From Agrypnia vestita (Eukaryota; Arthropoda; Insecta; Trichoptera; Phryganeidae), in NCBI GenBank assembly GCA_016648135.1, contig JADDOH010000133.1, forward strand, positions 496,001 to 560,000: a DNA stretch of 64,000 nucleotides. Reading direction: 5' to 3'. Positions 46,500 through 57,960 of this stretch are shown in pieces. A program made the translations under genes and the position numbers. The first letter of the stretch is position 1, and each line of letters opens with the position of its first letter. Below the pieces are notes generated by a model that made no database searches, had not been told where the DNA came from, and was given only the letters and a program-made list of their open reading frames with translations.

Positions 46500-49440
46500 A
46501 TTAAATCGTATTTATGCGTGTTCTAAGCAAAAGGGATAGCGCGTTATCCGCATGTGGTTTATTAATAATTCATCACTAGGAACCAAATTTTGTATAAACA
46601 ATTTATAACAGTAAATAGTACATCACTAATTTCTACATTTTAGAAGATTCGCAGCTAATGTAACTGGACGTGGCTTCTTCGTGGGGAGAGGCAGTGAACG
46701 CGTAATACATTTTTTTTTTAAATTCTTAGATAAAAAATTACAATCTTATTTGACATTTATTAGCTGTTACAATTCTGTTTTACAATTTACAAATCTCTTA
46801 TAAGCTTCCTTGAAAAGAATGATATTTTACGTTATCAAGCTTTGGGTGTCAAATTATGTTTAACTCCAGGAAAGTTAGACGTGAAAAGATGTATTTTCTA
46901 AAAACAAATGTACAATACAAGAATATGAAGTTGTTTAACGAGTTTTCGACCTGAACTTGTTCGAGAAAAAGAACTATGCAAGCTCATAAAGGAACAATAA
47001 TGCTTTTTACTTGTGATAAAATGTGAGGATCTTTATAACATCTGTGTTGCAGCGCTGTTATCTGCGAGCTCAATGTGATTGCACATGTGATGTCTTCTTT
47101 GTACGATAAAAATATATAATTCTCGAGAAAAATGAGAAAAAGAAAGTAAGAAAATTGCAGATCAATGAGAAAACATTACTTTTGCACTCCGATAAAAGGC
47201 AGTAATATTACACGATGTATTATGACACAAATCGACAACGTGACAATAAAAACATTAGTAATATGAAGGTTTGCGAAAAAAAACCAATAAATTACAGTAA
47301 ACCTGTGATTTAACGGTGTTTAGATTCAATGATCTACATGTCACATGAAAATTAACATCGGGTTAATTTTAAAATGCTTTTACCCAAGATTTGCAAACTA
47401 ACTTTTTTATTTTTTGTTATTAATTAAATAATATAATATTAATAACATCTTCTTCTTCCTCCTCAGTCATCTCTCCACGCTGTAAAGTTCTGCAATCTTC
47501 TCTTCTTTGGGCTTTTCTAATCCATCCACTATCCGCGACAGTATTATATCATCGGCCCACCTTTTCTGAAGCCGGCCTCTTCATCTTTTATAGCATATTT
47601 CGGTGTATTTTCATAGGTTTATATCAGGTATAGGTTTTATTTTTATAAGTTTATTTCAGCGTATTTTAATAGGTCATATGTTAGAAAAAACACTAGTAAT
47701 TTTTCTGTGAAAATATATCTTTTTTAATTATATACATTTAATAATGCTTTACTTACTTCATTATTACATATCCCTTCGTCAGAATTCCTACCTTATACTA
47801 ACTTACGTTTTAATGTACCTAAAATTTTAAAGAAGTTTTTTATTTTTACGACGTTTAGTTTAAAAAAGGCGAGAAACAAAATTGATTTGTGGCAACTTAA
47901 AAATGTGTACAATATGTATCTTTCAACTCGAAACAGTGGAATCAGTAGAGATATCAATAAATTAAATGACTCCGGCTAGGCACACCACGCTTGAAAGGAA
48001 CCAGGCGGAGACTGGAACGCGTACTATGATTTGATATTATGACACACATGCCATAATTATTTATTAAGTGTCAAAAGTTGTCAAAAAGGTGTAAGATAGA
48101 ATTACACGATAATCGCGGATCCATTTAGGCATTGTATTTTATTTATTTATTAATTACACATGCCCTGAATTAGACTTTTTTTGTAACATAAAGTGTTAAA
48201 ATAGCATAGCTATCTAAGTACATCAGCAAGAAATTACAAAAAAATAAATAATACCAACAACATAAACGCAATAAGTAATAGGTAAATAAAAAATGAAAGA
48301 ATATTAGCAAGATAAATACAATAAATAATAGACTAAGTATGTAGGCAAACTATAAAATTGAAGCTAAAGAGATTTGTCTATTGCATATGCGTTTAGTGTT
48401 CGAGCTATAAATATATCAACAGAGCTTTTTAATTGCCTAGGCGGTGTAATCTATGAATAGGTGAATTCATATTACAGTTGGTGGGCTGGGTACCTGCATA
48501 AAATAGCTCGATCTGTCTTGAAACAGGCTACGCATATACTCTGTAAGAAATAATTTGTAATAACTCAGGAGAGCTCAACACGCCGTTGATAATTTTATAC
48601 AAATTAAATCATTTACGGTTCTCCTACATGATAGCTTCGTTAAATTAAGTACAATCATTAAGAAATCATAATTAATTTGATCCGAAGAAACATAAAATTT
48701 ATAATTTATGAATCTTAAAAATTTTTGTTGAACCATTCGATTCTCAATGACTGAACTTTATAGTTTATCAAACATTATAATTTTTTTGTCTCTCCGTCCG
48801 TAGCTTCGTGTAACATCCGTATTTTCGTTCGAATTCACGGCTAAAAAAACTAAATTAAACAGCCGGAAAACCAAATTGAACTCCGGGTCAGCAAATCCGA
48901 ATCGGCCGCCTAAGGCATGCTTCTGCCGCCTCTCTGTGGACCGCCAAAAAGATACTAGGATTTAACAAAGACGCGAACCAATGTTCCGTCGTAGTTGACG
49001 GGTTACAGCTAGTTACATAATATTCTGAGCAAGGTCTGACATAAAACTCGAAGGGTCCATGTGTATGTGCACAAAGGAAAAAGAAACGAAGTCATAAAAA
49101 ATGATTCAGTCTACAAATTATGTAGAAGGGTTCAAGTGGATCACAGCGACACAGTAAGTATACCTAGCCAAGAGGTTTATGAGGTTCACGAGGCTTCCCG
49201 ACGCCCGGTAAGACTTAATGGTCCGCCGCGAAAAAGGCACTGAACGTCCTTTCCGAAAACGACGAACCCCCAAGAAAGGACTGATTATATTATAATCTAT
49301 CAGTAGTTCCGGTAAGCATTGTTTCCATTATTTCCATCAAGAAATACTATTAATCGTTAAAAGTCGGAATATGCGATATAAAATAGTGAGAAAATTAATG
49401 AAAGACTATGAAAACGTCGCCGTTAAAGACACCAGCGTAC
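46500..49440. other. AT-rich DNA without recognisable genes
   Basis: No supported gene. A GC-richer patch at 48810-48960 and a TCTTCTTCTTCCTCCTC pyrimidine stretch near 47450 are the only landmarks. Confidence 0.35.
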
Positions 49441-49458
49441 GGTCTAATGAATGAATTT

Positions 49459-49815
49459 ATTTTTTATTTTAACTTTGTACTACAATATGAGTTATTTATC
49501 ACTACTGTACATAATTAATACTAATCGTTCTTTCGACAATCACAAATTAAAACTACTTCACTCGGTTCCTCGTAAAGGATGAATAATGAACAATACTGAA
49601 AACACACTTCGAATAATGCAAGGCTGTTTCCGTTAATGACAAAAAAACTTCAAATCGCGCGGCTGCCTGCCCCACCCGAATAGATTGATTGATAAATTTT
49701 GTATGTAAGTTAGTTATTAACTATATCTGACGATGCGAGGGATTGCTTCTCTCGAAACTATATTTGTAATAAATAACTCATATTGTATTTGTAGTACAAA
49801 GTCAAAATAAAAAAC
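49459..49815. mobile_element. Foldback element with the CTGACGA-hairpin-GAAAC motif (locus 5)
   Basis: The left arm (49459-49499) is the inverse of the right arm (49770-49815): TTTTATTTTAACTTTGTACT then AC and AATATGAGTTATTTA, apart from a 6-bp insertion in the right arm. The motif at 49727-49758 reads CTGACGA, a loop closed by CGAG/CTCG, and GAAAC, ending 12 bp before the right arm. The outer ends carry ACAAAGT as in the 25 kb foldback. It is followed after 8 bp by the miniature element at 49824. Confidence 0.7.
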
Positions 49816-49823
49816 ATTCAAGC

Positions 49824-50012
49824 GGCCGTGTTCTGAACTAAGCAATATTGTTATTTCTGTATCTTTGTTTACGTTTCATAGCTTTCTAATTGATTGAATT
49901 CATTAATTTCAAACCTGGAAAACTTAAAAACGTCAAACTGGCGGCAATAGAATGTAGTACAATAACTTTCAAGATACAGGGATAGCAATATTGCTTAGTT
50001 CAGAATATGGCC
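49824..50012. mobile_element. 189-bp miniature element with 40-bp terminal inverted repeats
   Basis: The left GGCCGTGTTCTGAACTAAGC then AATATTG (49824-49863) and the inverse of the right (49973-50012, GGCCATATTCTGAACTAAGC) match over 40 bp with about five changes. Flanks AAACATTCAAG and AAACATTACAAG look like a 9-11 bp target duplication with one indel. GG-initial ends and a 9-11 bp duplication would fit a Mutator-like origin, but that is inference. Confidence 0.75.
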
Positions 50013-51008
50013 AAACATTACAAGATTAAAAATTACAGAAATTCAACAACTGTACAAACGCAATCACCGATTGTTCACATATGTAAAGCTTAATAGAAAA
50101 GGAATTTAATTGTACTATTTAATTTTTAAAAAATAAAACTACGCACAAAAAGAATAAGTAGGTACACTACAAATTCGTTAAATAATAATACAATCAAATT
50201 CAATACCTCCTCCACAACCCTCAACGTGCCCTGTTAAACCATCCCCTATCCCTTTAGTGACCGTTTGCTAATCCATAGGATTTCCGTTAACTTGCGTTCG
50301 AATCAGTGGAAATACAAGTCATGTACATTTTCGAGTAATAATTTTAGACAAAGATTAAATTAAATAAAACAATAAAAAATAAATAAATAAAAACTACAAC
50401 AATGTTACCGCCGAAAAAACTTAAAAACTACAACAAAAAACAATAAAAACTACTACAACGTTAACGCCGAAAAAACTACAGGCTGCTACAACTAACACGC
50501 AAGCATTGTGATTTATTACACAAATTTAAATAAACTTTAAAGGCTTTGTTCAATACCCATGGTGACATTATGCAATGTTTGTGTGTATGATGCAATCATT
50601 CTTAAACATGCAAAACTTCATTACAATTTCTAATAAAAGTAACCTATTCAGCGCCATATCGATAGACCAAAAGTCATTAAAAAAGTGCAGAGCATCGATC
50701 TTTAGAAAATAATCTGTCAACTGCCTGAACATGAATCCAGGAAATATTATCATTGGCAGTGCGCCATTCCGATTGAACTGAGGAAAATCAATTAAAATGC
50801 AGCAAATTTATTATTTGAATCTTCTTCAATTATACGGCTGTTTTTTTTAACCATCGCTGAATGTGACCAGCCCTCTTCAGCCGCCACCCTGTTTTAATGA
50901 AAAGGGTGGAAAATATGCCACAGTCACGAATAAACCAGCATTTTTGCAGTAAAAATTGTACATAACTAGGTATGTTATTAAGGAATTCGCGATTATTGAG
51001 AAGCTTAC

Positions 51009-51538
51009 ACAGGGTTACTTGTAAAACATTAATAACCTCGCAGGACTATACTCCTGCCTTGATTATGAGTCGAAAATGTTCAAGATATCATGACCTAATA
51101 TCAATAGTTATGGAGATATGCGACATCAAGTTTGCATTTTTTTTTCAATATTTCTGACTTATTTTTTGTAAAACGTTGGACTATCATTACAGTAACTAAT
51201 ATCAGTTACGAAAAATTCATTCGTTTCAATAAAAATTAAATAAAATGATTAAAACGTTTTGATTGAATGTTTTCCAATTGGAATTCGAAGGTTTTTATTT
51301 TTTTATTTGACTTGTATTAAAGGGAATGGAATTTTCATAATCGATATAAGTTACTGTAATGATAGTCCAACGTTTTACAAAAAATAAGTCTGAAATATTG
51401 AAAAAAAAATGCAAATTTTAATGTCGCATATCTCCCTAACTATTTATATTAGGTCATAATAGCTTGAACATATTCGACTTATAGACAAGGCAGGAATATA
51501 GTCCTGCGAGGTTATTAATGTTTTCCAAATAACCCTGT
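51009..51538. mobile_element. Element with 188-bp terminal inverted repeats (family G, complete)
   Basis: The left arm 51009-51196 and right arm 51350-51538 are inverted, starting ACAGGGTTA at each end and running through ATTAATAACCTCGCAGGACT, GACCTAATAT, GATATGCGACAT and GTTGGACTATCATTACAGTAAC. The 153-bp centre is AT-rich with no coding. A clean target duplication is not visible (TTA lies on both sides, with an extra C on the left). Related termini occur at 37904 and 43524. Confidence 0.85.
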
Positions 51539-51819
51539 TTATTATGAAGTCGATTTTCTCAAGCATTAATTGTTTAGATTCAAGGTAACTAACTATGTGA
51601 CTAACGGGTTCGATATTCGTTAATCAATTTAAGCAGACACTAACTATACTGAACGTTCATTGTCAAGTTGATATTTTATTGGATAATCTACATAAATCGA
51701 GATTGCGGCAAAGGTAGACCTCGAGAAGCCAATAACGATAACATTTCATCCCTTCCACGGTCGAGCCAACACCAGCCCAAATCCAACGCAGACAGGAAGT
51801 TAACTATCATTATAAACCG

Positions 51820-52000
51820 AGGGTAAATTTAGGGATTCATTTAATTACTGTAATCTCATCTCGCGTGGATGAGCGTCGATCAATGGATTAATATGCTCCC
51901 CTTAAGGTAATACACTCTCGAATTAATATCGAATCGGTGAGACGTCGATCTCACGCGAGGGGGACCTCGAACGTTATTACATCGCGCGATTAGCAAAAGC
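51820..52000. promoter_or_regulatory. Candidate conserved regulatory island
   Basis: Dense homeodomain-type sites (TTTAATTACTG, ATCAATGGATTAATATG, CGAATTAATATCGAATC, GCGATTAGC) sit between CpG-rich blocks. CTCGCGTG (about 51862) and CACGCGAG (about 51952) form an inverted pair, as do GCGTCGAT and ATCGACG-type text. It has no open frame and no copy elsewhere in the window. Function is inferred from composition only. Confidence 0.35.
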
Positions 52001-52137
52001 GCACATAGGACATTTAAGCATAATTGAAATATGTCGGGGTACAAAATATGTACGGCTATCTTACTGACAAACTAATCGTGTATCTACTGTAGAGTCAATG
52101 TTAACAAAAGAGAAAAATATGTACGTGAAATTGTGCA

Positions 52138-52700
52138 ATGCAGTCACCAGTTCCTAGATATTTGATACCCTTCTGGGGAACCGGAAACAAAACTAACCTA
52201 AACAGACTCCAACGACAGCGAAACAAAATATTAAAAATGGTCCATGATCTGAAGTACCGGACACCAACTGAAACTGTATACCGTATAACACAACAATTAA
52301 ACATCGAAAGCATTACAAAAATCGAAACACTTAAAATCATTCACAGACTAGGAAATACAAGACGAAGACATAAAATTACACGAAATACACGAAAAAACCA
52401 ACACAACACTAGAATGGCTCAAAACTATCACATAACACACTTCAAAACAAAAACAGGACAATCCCGACTAATTTGCAACGGACTAAAACTATACAATGAC
52501 CTGCCACAACTGACCAAACAACTGACCACTGAAAAATTCAAAACATATGTGACAAAAATATTAAAACTCGGCCAACTATAAAAAAATTACTTAGTATCTA
52601 AATTATATTAATATTATTTCTTATATTGAATCATGTAAAAATGTTACCCATAAACCTCTTAGGGTTCCATTACATTTTAAATAAAAAATAAAAAAAAGAT
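52138..52700 (+). pseudogene. Jockey/CR1-like LINE C-terminus with 3' UTR and A-rich tail
   Basis: An intact 147-codon frame (52138-52581) contains 'IPFWGTGNKTNLNRLQRQRN' and ends '...KFKTYVTKILKLGQL'. This is the '(Y)GI.fWG....L..Lq..Q.k..K.i' block that follows the reverse transcriptase in jockey/CR1-type LINEs, plus a typical C-terminal tail. The 3' UTR has a hairpin (52646-52665: ACCC-A-TAA, loop, TTA-GGGT) and an AAATAAAAAATAAAAAAAA tail (about 52679-52697). The frame has no stops, so the insertion is young or the 5'-truncated copy is little decayed. The ATG is simply the first in frame, not a true start. Confidence 0.78.
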
Positions 52701-54280
52701 GTGAATATCTGTTTGAACGGAAAATTGCCACGGAAAATTTACGTGGCGTTAAAATGAGCATGCGGACATCCACCTTTTTCATTAGTATTCAAATATTAAT
52801 GTATCAGAAAAGGAAATACCCGTGTCATTCGAATGCATTACATGTTGTCAATACGAACGCGACCATATAACTCTGTAACCTTACTAGTTACATATGCATA
52901 CGAGTATTAAAATACCTATCAGTGTAGCTCTTCGGTGAAATTAAATTCCCTTATGGACACATTTTCGCGCCCTAAATACCTACATATTTTAATTAAAGCT
53001 GATTGACAAAATGCATTTCCGAAAAAAATTCAAACCGTAAATGTTGACGAAATGACGTTCAAATTTTACACCAAACACAACTTCGCTGTTTTTTTCTTTC
53101 GCGTAAAAATTTGTTTTTACTTTCGTTATTTTCAAAAGGAAATGCCAATACTACAATAATTATTCTATAAATTTAGTTTTGCATGTGCATCGACGAAAAA
53201 TTCTCATTTTACTGTAAAGGTGCAAATATGTGCTTAATTGTTAAATCATGTTATTTCTGAATGAATTTTAATTGTGAAATTATTTTATCAACAGAAAAAC
53301 TCTTAGTCTGGCGTGTTTAATGCATGGTAAAACTATATTTTTATTCTTAATTGGCCTTAGACATGAATTTTTTTTTAAATATGCCATATTTCATTACCAT
53401 TGTAAAATATAAAGAAATTATGATTCAACAAGAAAATTTTTATGAGTATTAATTAATTCCAACACCAATTTGGATTAGAAATAAAGTATAAAATGTAATT
53501 AAAATATAATTTTGTGTTTGAAATGCTTTCAGTGTTAGACTCACTCAGCTCACAGTAAGATTATATATATATATCATTACAATTGTAAATAGTTTTATAA
53601 TAAATAATAAACTTTACTATAATGAAAATGAGTGCTCAAGTGATACAATAATTTGTATTTATCCTAAAGCATCCTAAATTAATATCACAATATTTTTTGT
53701 TGGACGATTGTTGGTTAATTCACAAACGTTTAAATCTCATTTTCCCTTAAATTTCTGTTACGTTTAAGCATTTAAACTTACAAGAAAGAAAAAAGCCGAA
53801 GAAAAGTAAAATAAATTATTTAGAAATATTTACGATACCGAAAAACAGGAAACTAGCATAGAAATAATATTAGGTCTTTTCTTATTTTCTACAGTCAAAT
53901 GACAAAATGAAAGCACCATAGCTGATGGAAATGATGTTGCGATCACAAAAAGTCTCGTTAATCTAGGTACTTCAAACTGAAAAGGCAGGTTAAATTTCGT
54001 GGCGCCACTACTAATCGAGGTTTTTACGATACATCCTACTTTTTCTCCTCTTAATAATACCTCAAAGACTTCGTGTTGATGCCTGGCATCATCATAATTG
54101 AAGATTCCCTCACCATACCCACATAGTTGTGCATTAAAAATGTGCCGACATATTTCGTTTTTTGGTTTTTAGAATCAATATTAACTTTTTTTCAATAAAC
54201 AAATTAACACATGCAGAGACAATGAAGAATATCTTTATTTTCATATTCAATGTTCAGTTTTCCAGCATCCAGCATTGGTG
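52700..54280. other. AT-rich DNA without recognisable genes
   Basis: Nothing recognised; a short (TA)n lies near 53564. Confidence 0.35.
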
Positions 54281-54289
54281 CACATTGGG

Positions 54290-54435
54290 GAAAGATACTG
54301 GCAATGCTGACATCCACCAGGGAGGGGCGCCGACCACCAAAGAGATGGAGAGAGAGCTGGACGTCCTCGTCACGAGACCAGGACTGACCCGTCAACACAG
54401 ATCAAGGATCTAACAAAAGAAGAAGAAGAACTCCA
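54290..54435 (+). pseudogene. Possible RTE-type LINE tail
   Basis: One frame gives 'GRRPPKRWRESWTSSSRDQD', like the RPPKRW-type motif before the end of RTE proteins, and the segment closes on an AAGAAGAAGAAGAA tail (about 54417-54431) like family A. It is too short to be firm. Confidence 0.35.
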
Positions 54436-54439
54436 GATG

Positions 54440-54730
54440 ACCGCCAGTTAGAGATGTAGATCCGGCAGTGTGGCCGCAGACGCCCCAACAGGCCGGGCCG
54501 GTCGCGCCCCGCCAGCCGAAATGTACCGCCGTCCCCGCAATTATCCGCGCGGATGGGAGCGCAGATTTATGGCGGCGAAGTGTGGCCGTTACTTGTGCTT
54601 TCATTACCTCGGGGGGACGGCCCGCCCCCCACCCCCGGCCGCGGCGGGAGGACGTATATATTTTCATTAATAGTTATACATGTGAACCGTTATCCGGGGT
54701 AGCGCGCGACCCCACACCCGGGGGAGGTTC
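54440..54730. other. GC-rich island
   Basis: CpG-rich, with GCAGATTTATGGCGGCGAAG (a TTTATGG Hox-type site) and GCCCGCCCCCCACCCCCGGC, a minus-strand G-quadruplex candidate. Overlapping frames of 66 to 113 codons on both strands are composition artefacts. Confidence 0.35.
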
Positions 54731-55289
54731 GGATATTATAAATATCAACACCGAGCTGAAAACTTCTTCACATCTGCTGATGTTGCGCTATAGTTTCTAC
54801 ATTATTTAATTACAAATGAAGAAACATTCGGTCGTAAGTTCAAACAATATTAAATAGAGATCGTACATCTTCGTACGATTCTCGATATTTAGCTTTTGCC
54901 TTCAGAATAGCATACATAACCTTTTAAAAAACAATAGATATTGTTAAAAAATGCGTTTTTTTTATGCACAGTTGTTAATTTTGTTTCATCAGAGTTAGCG
55001 TGAGATTTTCCTTTTAGGGCCGGTTGTATCAACTCGGTTTGTAGTAATCGTTCATTTTAAGCGTGGATTTAAGGGGGAATACCTAACTACGAAGGGCGAA
55101 AAAAGGCCAAAGTAGCTTCGCAACTAACGGAAAACCTTTTACTTTGAATACCTACGCAAGCGTGGACCGCTAGACCATGGGCATTGGAGAAGGGATTAAA
55201 CCTTTGTGTAAATAAATTGTAAAACGAAAAGAACAGATAATTTTTGACTCGATATAACCGTTTAAAATATTAAATATAGAACAAAGAAC

Positions 55290-55560
55290 GGATCGCTGAG
55301 ATGGTTTAGGCATGTGGAACGGATGAGCGAGGAAAGGATGGTAAAGAAAATTTATGAGGCGAGTGTTGAAAGCGCTAGAAACAGAGGGCATCCACGGAAG
55401 ACCTGAAATGACCAGATAAATAAAATATTGGAGCATGGCCCTGTTAGAAGCTTCAACAATCGAAAAGCGTGCGTGTAATGTATGAAAATGTACGAAGCAA
55501 AAATGATGTGCCAGGACAAAAGAGTGTGGCATTCTATCCTCTCCGCCTAACCCTCTGGGA
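55290..55560 (+). pseudogene. RTE-type LINE C-terminal relic (family D, copy 3)
   Basis: From 55296 one frame reads 'LRWFRHVERMSEERMVKKIY' and 'SARNRGHPRKT', then TGA at 55404-55406 where copies 2 and 4 have Trp, then 'NDQINKILEHGPVRSFNNRK'. After a frameshift it gives 'EAKMMCQDKRVWHSILSA' and the terminal GGGAAACGGCGTGATTAG. Lesions relative to copy 2 are one Trp-to-stop change, one frameshift and a further stop. Reverse transcriptase is absent. Confidence 0.75.
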
Positions 55561-55999
55561 AACGGCGTGATTAGTTAGTTGAAATTTTAAATTACACCAA
55601 AAAACTTACAGAAAGAAAAACTACAAACATTTGAAATTTCACATTTTTTTAAACTTAACCTAACACCGTCTCTCTTTTAACCAATTTGAAATTAATCATA
55701 AAAATTAATAACTTAAAGTATTATAATTCTTTTAATATATTAAATGATAGAGAAAAGACCCTCTTAATTTGCTCAGATGACTGGAAAACAAAAGACCGGA
55801 GACTGGAGGGATGAAATAATTAAAGTCCCCTACACCTTCCGAATTGTTCAAACTGTCAACATACGGGATTTGTAGGTACATAATTCTAAAACTTTGCCAC
55901 AAAACTAATCTATTTCAAAGTAACTTAATTCAAGTTTTCACAAAATTGGAAATGTGTGGTACGATAATAATAATAATACATTTTTGACAAGATTGCGGA

Positions 56000-56280
56000 A
56001 TAATACGCCAGGTTGGATTTAACACGTTCGAGAGCCCCCGTAATCCAGGGCGCCGATGGAGCTAAATGGGTCGAAAACCATCTGGGACAGGTGTAGAAAC
56101 GCGACCAACTGTGTCAATACGGGGAATTTCATATAGAACTAGGCCGACGATGTCAGTATACGGCAGTCGGAATACACAGAAATGCACTTTTGGAATTACT
56201 GCCGCCGCCGGGTGCACAATGTGATGTGGGTTTAGGGTGGGCACTTACTAAGCCAGCCACCTATCAAGAACCGTCGCTTT
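56000..56280. other. GC-richer low-copy island
   Basis: Complex DNA (AATCCAGGGCGCCGATGGAG, CTGCCGCCGCCGGGTGC) with no recognisable frame. It ends shortly before the inverted-repeat element at 56353. Confidence 0.3.
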
Positions 56281-56352
56281 CGTCTGACAAGCCCTGTATT
56301 TATATTTATACCTGTAGTATACTTGCATACTTGTTTAAGTCCATAAGTATAT

Positions 56353-56842
56353 ACGTCGTGGACCAAGTGATTAATTGTTCACACTGTCCAGACATTATTT
56401 GTAATGCCCAGACAGTGTTAAAAATGTCAACCCAAATCGGGCAATGTGATAAACAATTATTAAAACTGAATTGCTTATTACACTGTCAGGGCATTATGAA
56501 TATTGCCAAATGTTTGTTGGGCAATTTGATATTTTAAGTACATCTGGCGGGACGCGGGAATCGATAACAAATGCATGACGCGCACTGTTCAGGGTAGGTT
56601 AGGTTAGGTTAGGTTAGGTTAAATGATTATACTGTCACACAATAAAAGAATTTAACGTAAAACACGTATTTTTTATTATTCTGCCCGATAGAGAGAGGAT
56701 ATTATGTATAATTCCAGGTCAATATAATTATTTCAATAGTTATTATCTTATTGCCCTGTCATATTGGGCATTTTTAAAATCTCTGTCTCTGTCTAATTTA
56801 ACATTTTTAATAATACCCTATTAATCATTTGGTCCACAACAT
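56353..56842. mobile_element. Inverted-repeat element enclosing a (TTAGG)n tract
   Basis: ACGTCGTGGACCAAGTGATT then AAT (56353-56375) and the inverse of 56820-56842 (ATGTTGTGGACCAAATGATT) match except at three positions. Inner sequences also echo each other (GGGCAATGTGATAA against TTATTGCCCTGTCAT). No target duplication was resolved. Confidence 0.6.
56595..56620 (+). repeat. Interstitial (TTAGG)5 tract
   Basis: Five uninterrupted TAGGT units on the plus strand, within the 56353-56842 inverted-repeat element. Confidence 0.85.
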
Positions 56843-57499
56843 ATTATAAACAATGATATATGTACTTATAGATATTAACATGTATTTAGAAATGAACTAT
56901 GATTTTTTTTTATACTTTGTTATAGTTCTTTTGGCAGTGTTAATTTTAATGACAGGGTAATTTTTTATTGCAACGGAAGTTGCGCACGCAGCATGCAGCG
57001 GAACGTACGTTGTTTTTTAAGAAAGTTTTTGTTTGCCCCAATTATTTTTAATACGCGAGGTTACATTTTTGTAAGTATGAGTTTTAAGTCTTTTCATTAA
57101 ACTCAATAAAATAATCTACAATGATCAGAGTACATTTTTAGTAGCTGTCGAGGCTACCACCGGAAATGCCCCTTTCACTAAATTTATACTTCTGGCAATT
57201 GTAACTCAAAGATTTTAATAATTTCTACCGCGCGAACACCCCTGATTTTTGTACACCCGTGATTTTTTTTCAAATATTTTTTATAAATGTAACATAAACG
57301 AGTAAATGAGCATTTTATCAGGAAGCGATTTTGATGAACCTGGGATTCCAGGATCATCAAAATCGGATCCTGAAATCTCGGGTCTGATATTTTAGTTGGA
57401 TGAATTGGATTAGTAGAATGGATTTAACGGATTCACTAATCAAAATTATAATACGAGTAGTAAGTATAAATTGCGTTCATGATAATAAAATTCCGATCT

Positions 57500-57960
57500 A
57501 AATTGAAATTGCGGCGTTCCAATTCCAAGAGGCTTCACGGAACGCGATCAAAAATTTTCAACCGGTTCGTGGAGAAAACCGGTTCAGAACACCGGCGCGG
57601 TCAAAACGCCGCACGTGTTGGATGCACACCCGGGAAGTATGTGTCGTTAATTGACCTCCCACCCTTTCAGATTTATGACCATCCACTTCCTGATGCAGCA
57701 ATAACGAGCTCATTCTTCCACCGATTCCGGGCGTCAGAGGAGCGGAATCATTTGCATAAGCAGCCTACATAAGCCGCCGCCTTCCTGCGGCTCCGAGGGG
57801 GCGGGGGCGGCGGGTGAAGGAAACTTTTACTCGGAAAATAATGAAAATACTAAAGTTACATTATTACTTTACCTGAACTCGTTTGTGTTTTATTGGCAAT
57901 TACGGTGCACGCGGTAACGTGTACACCCGCCGCTGCGTATTAAATGATCGGGCCATTTGC
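57500..57960. other. GC-rich island with an octamer-like site
   Basis: Complex GC-rich DNA with GGAATCATTTGCATAAGCAG (POU octamer-like ATTTGCATA, about 57743-57755), a GGGGGCGGGGGCGGCGGG run near 57797 and CGTGCACGCGGTAACG-type CpGs. A 97-codon frame at 57479-57772 has no recognisable domain. Candidate regulatory DNA. Confidence 0.35.

Noticed and set aside
52101..52340. 79-codon minus-strand frame across 52.1-52.3 kb
   Set aside because: It is the antisense shadow of the LINE C-terminus at 52138-52581, which explains the open reading.
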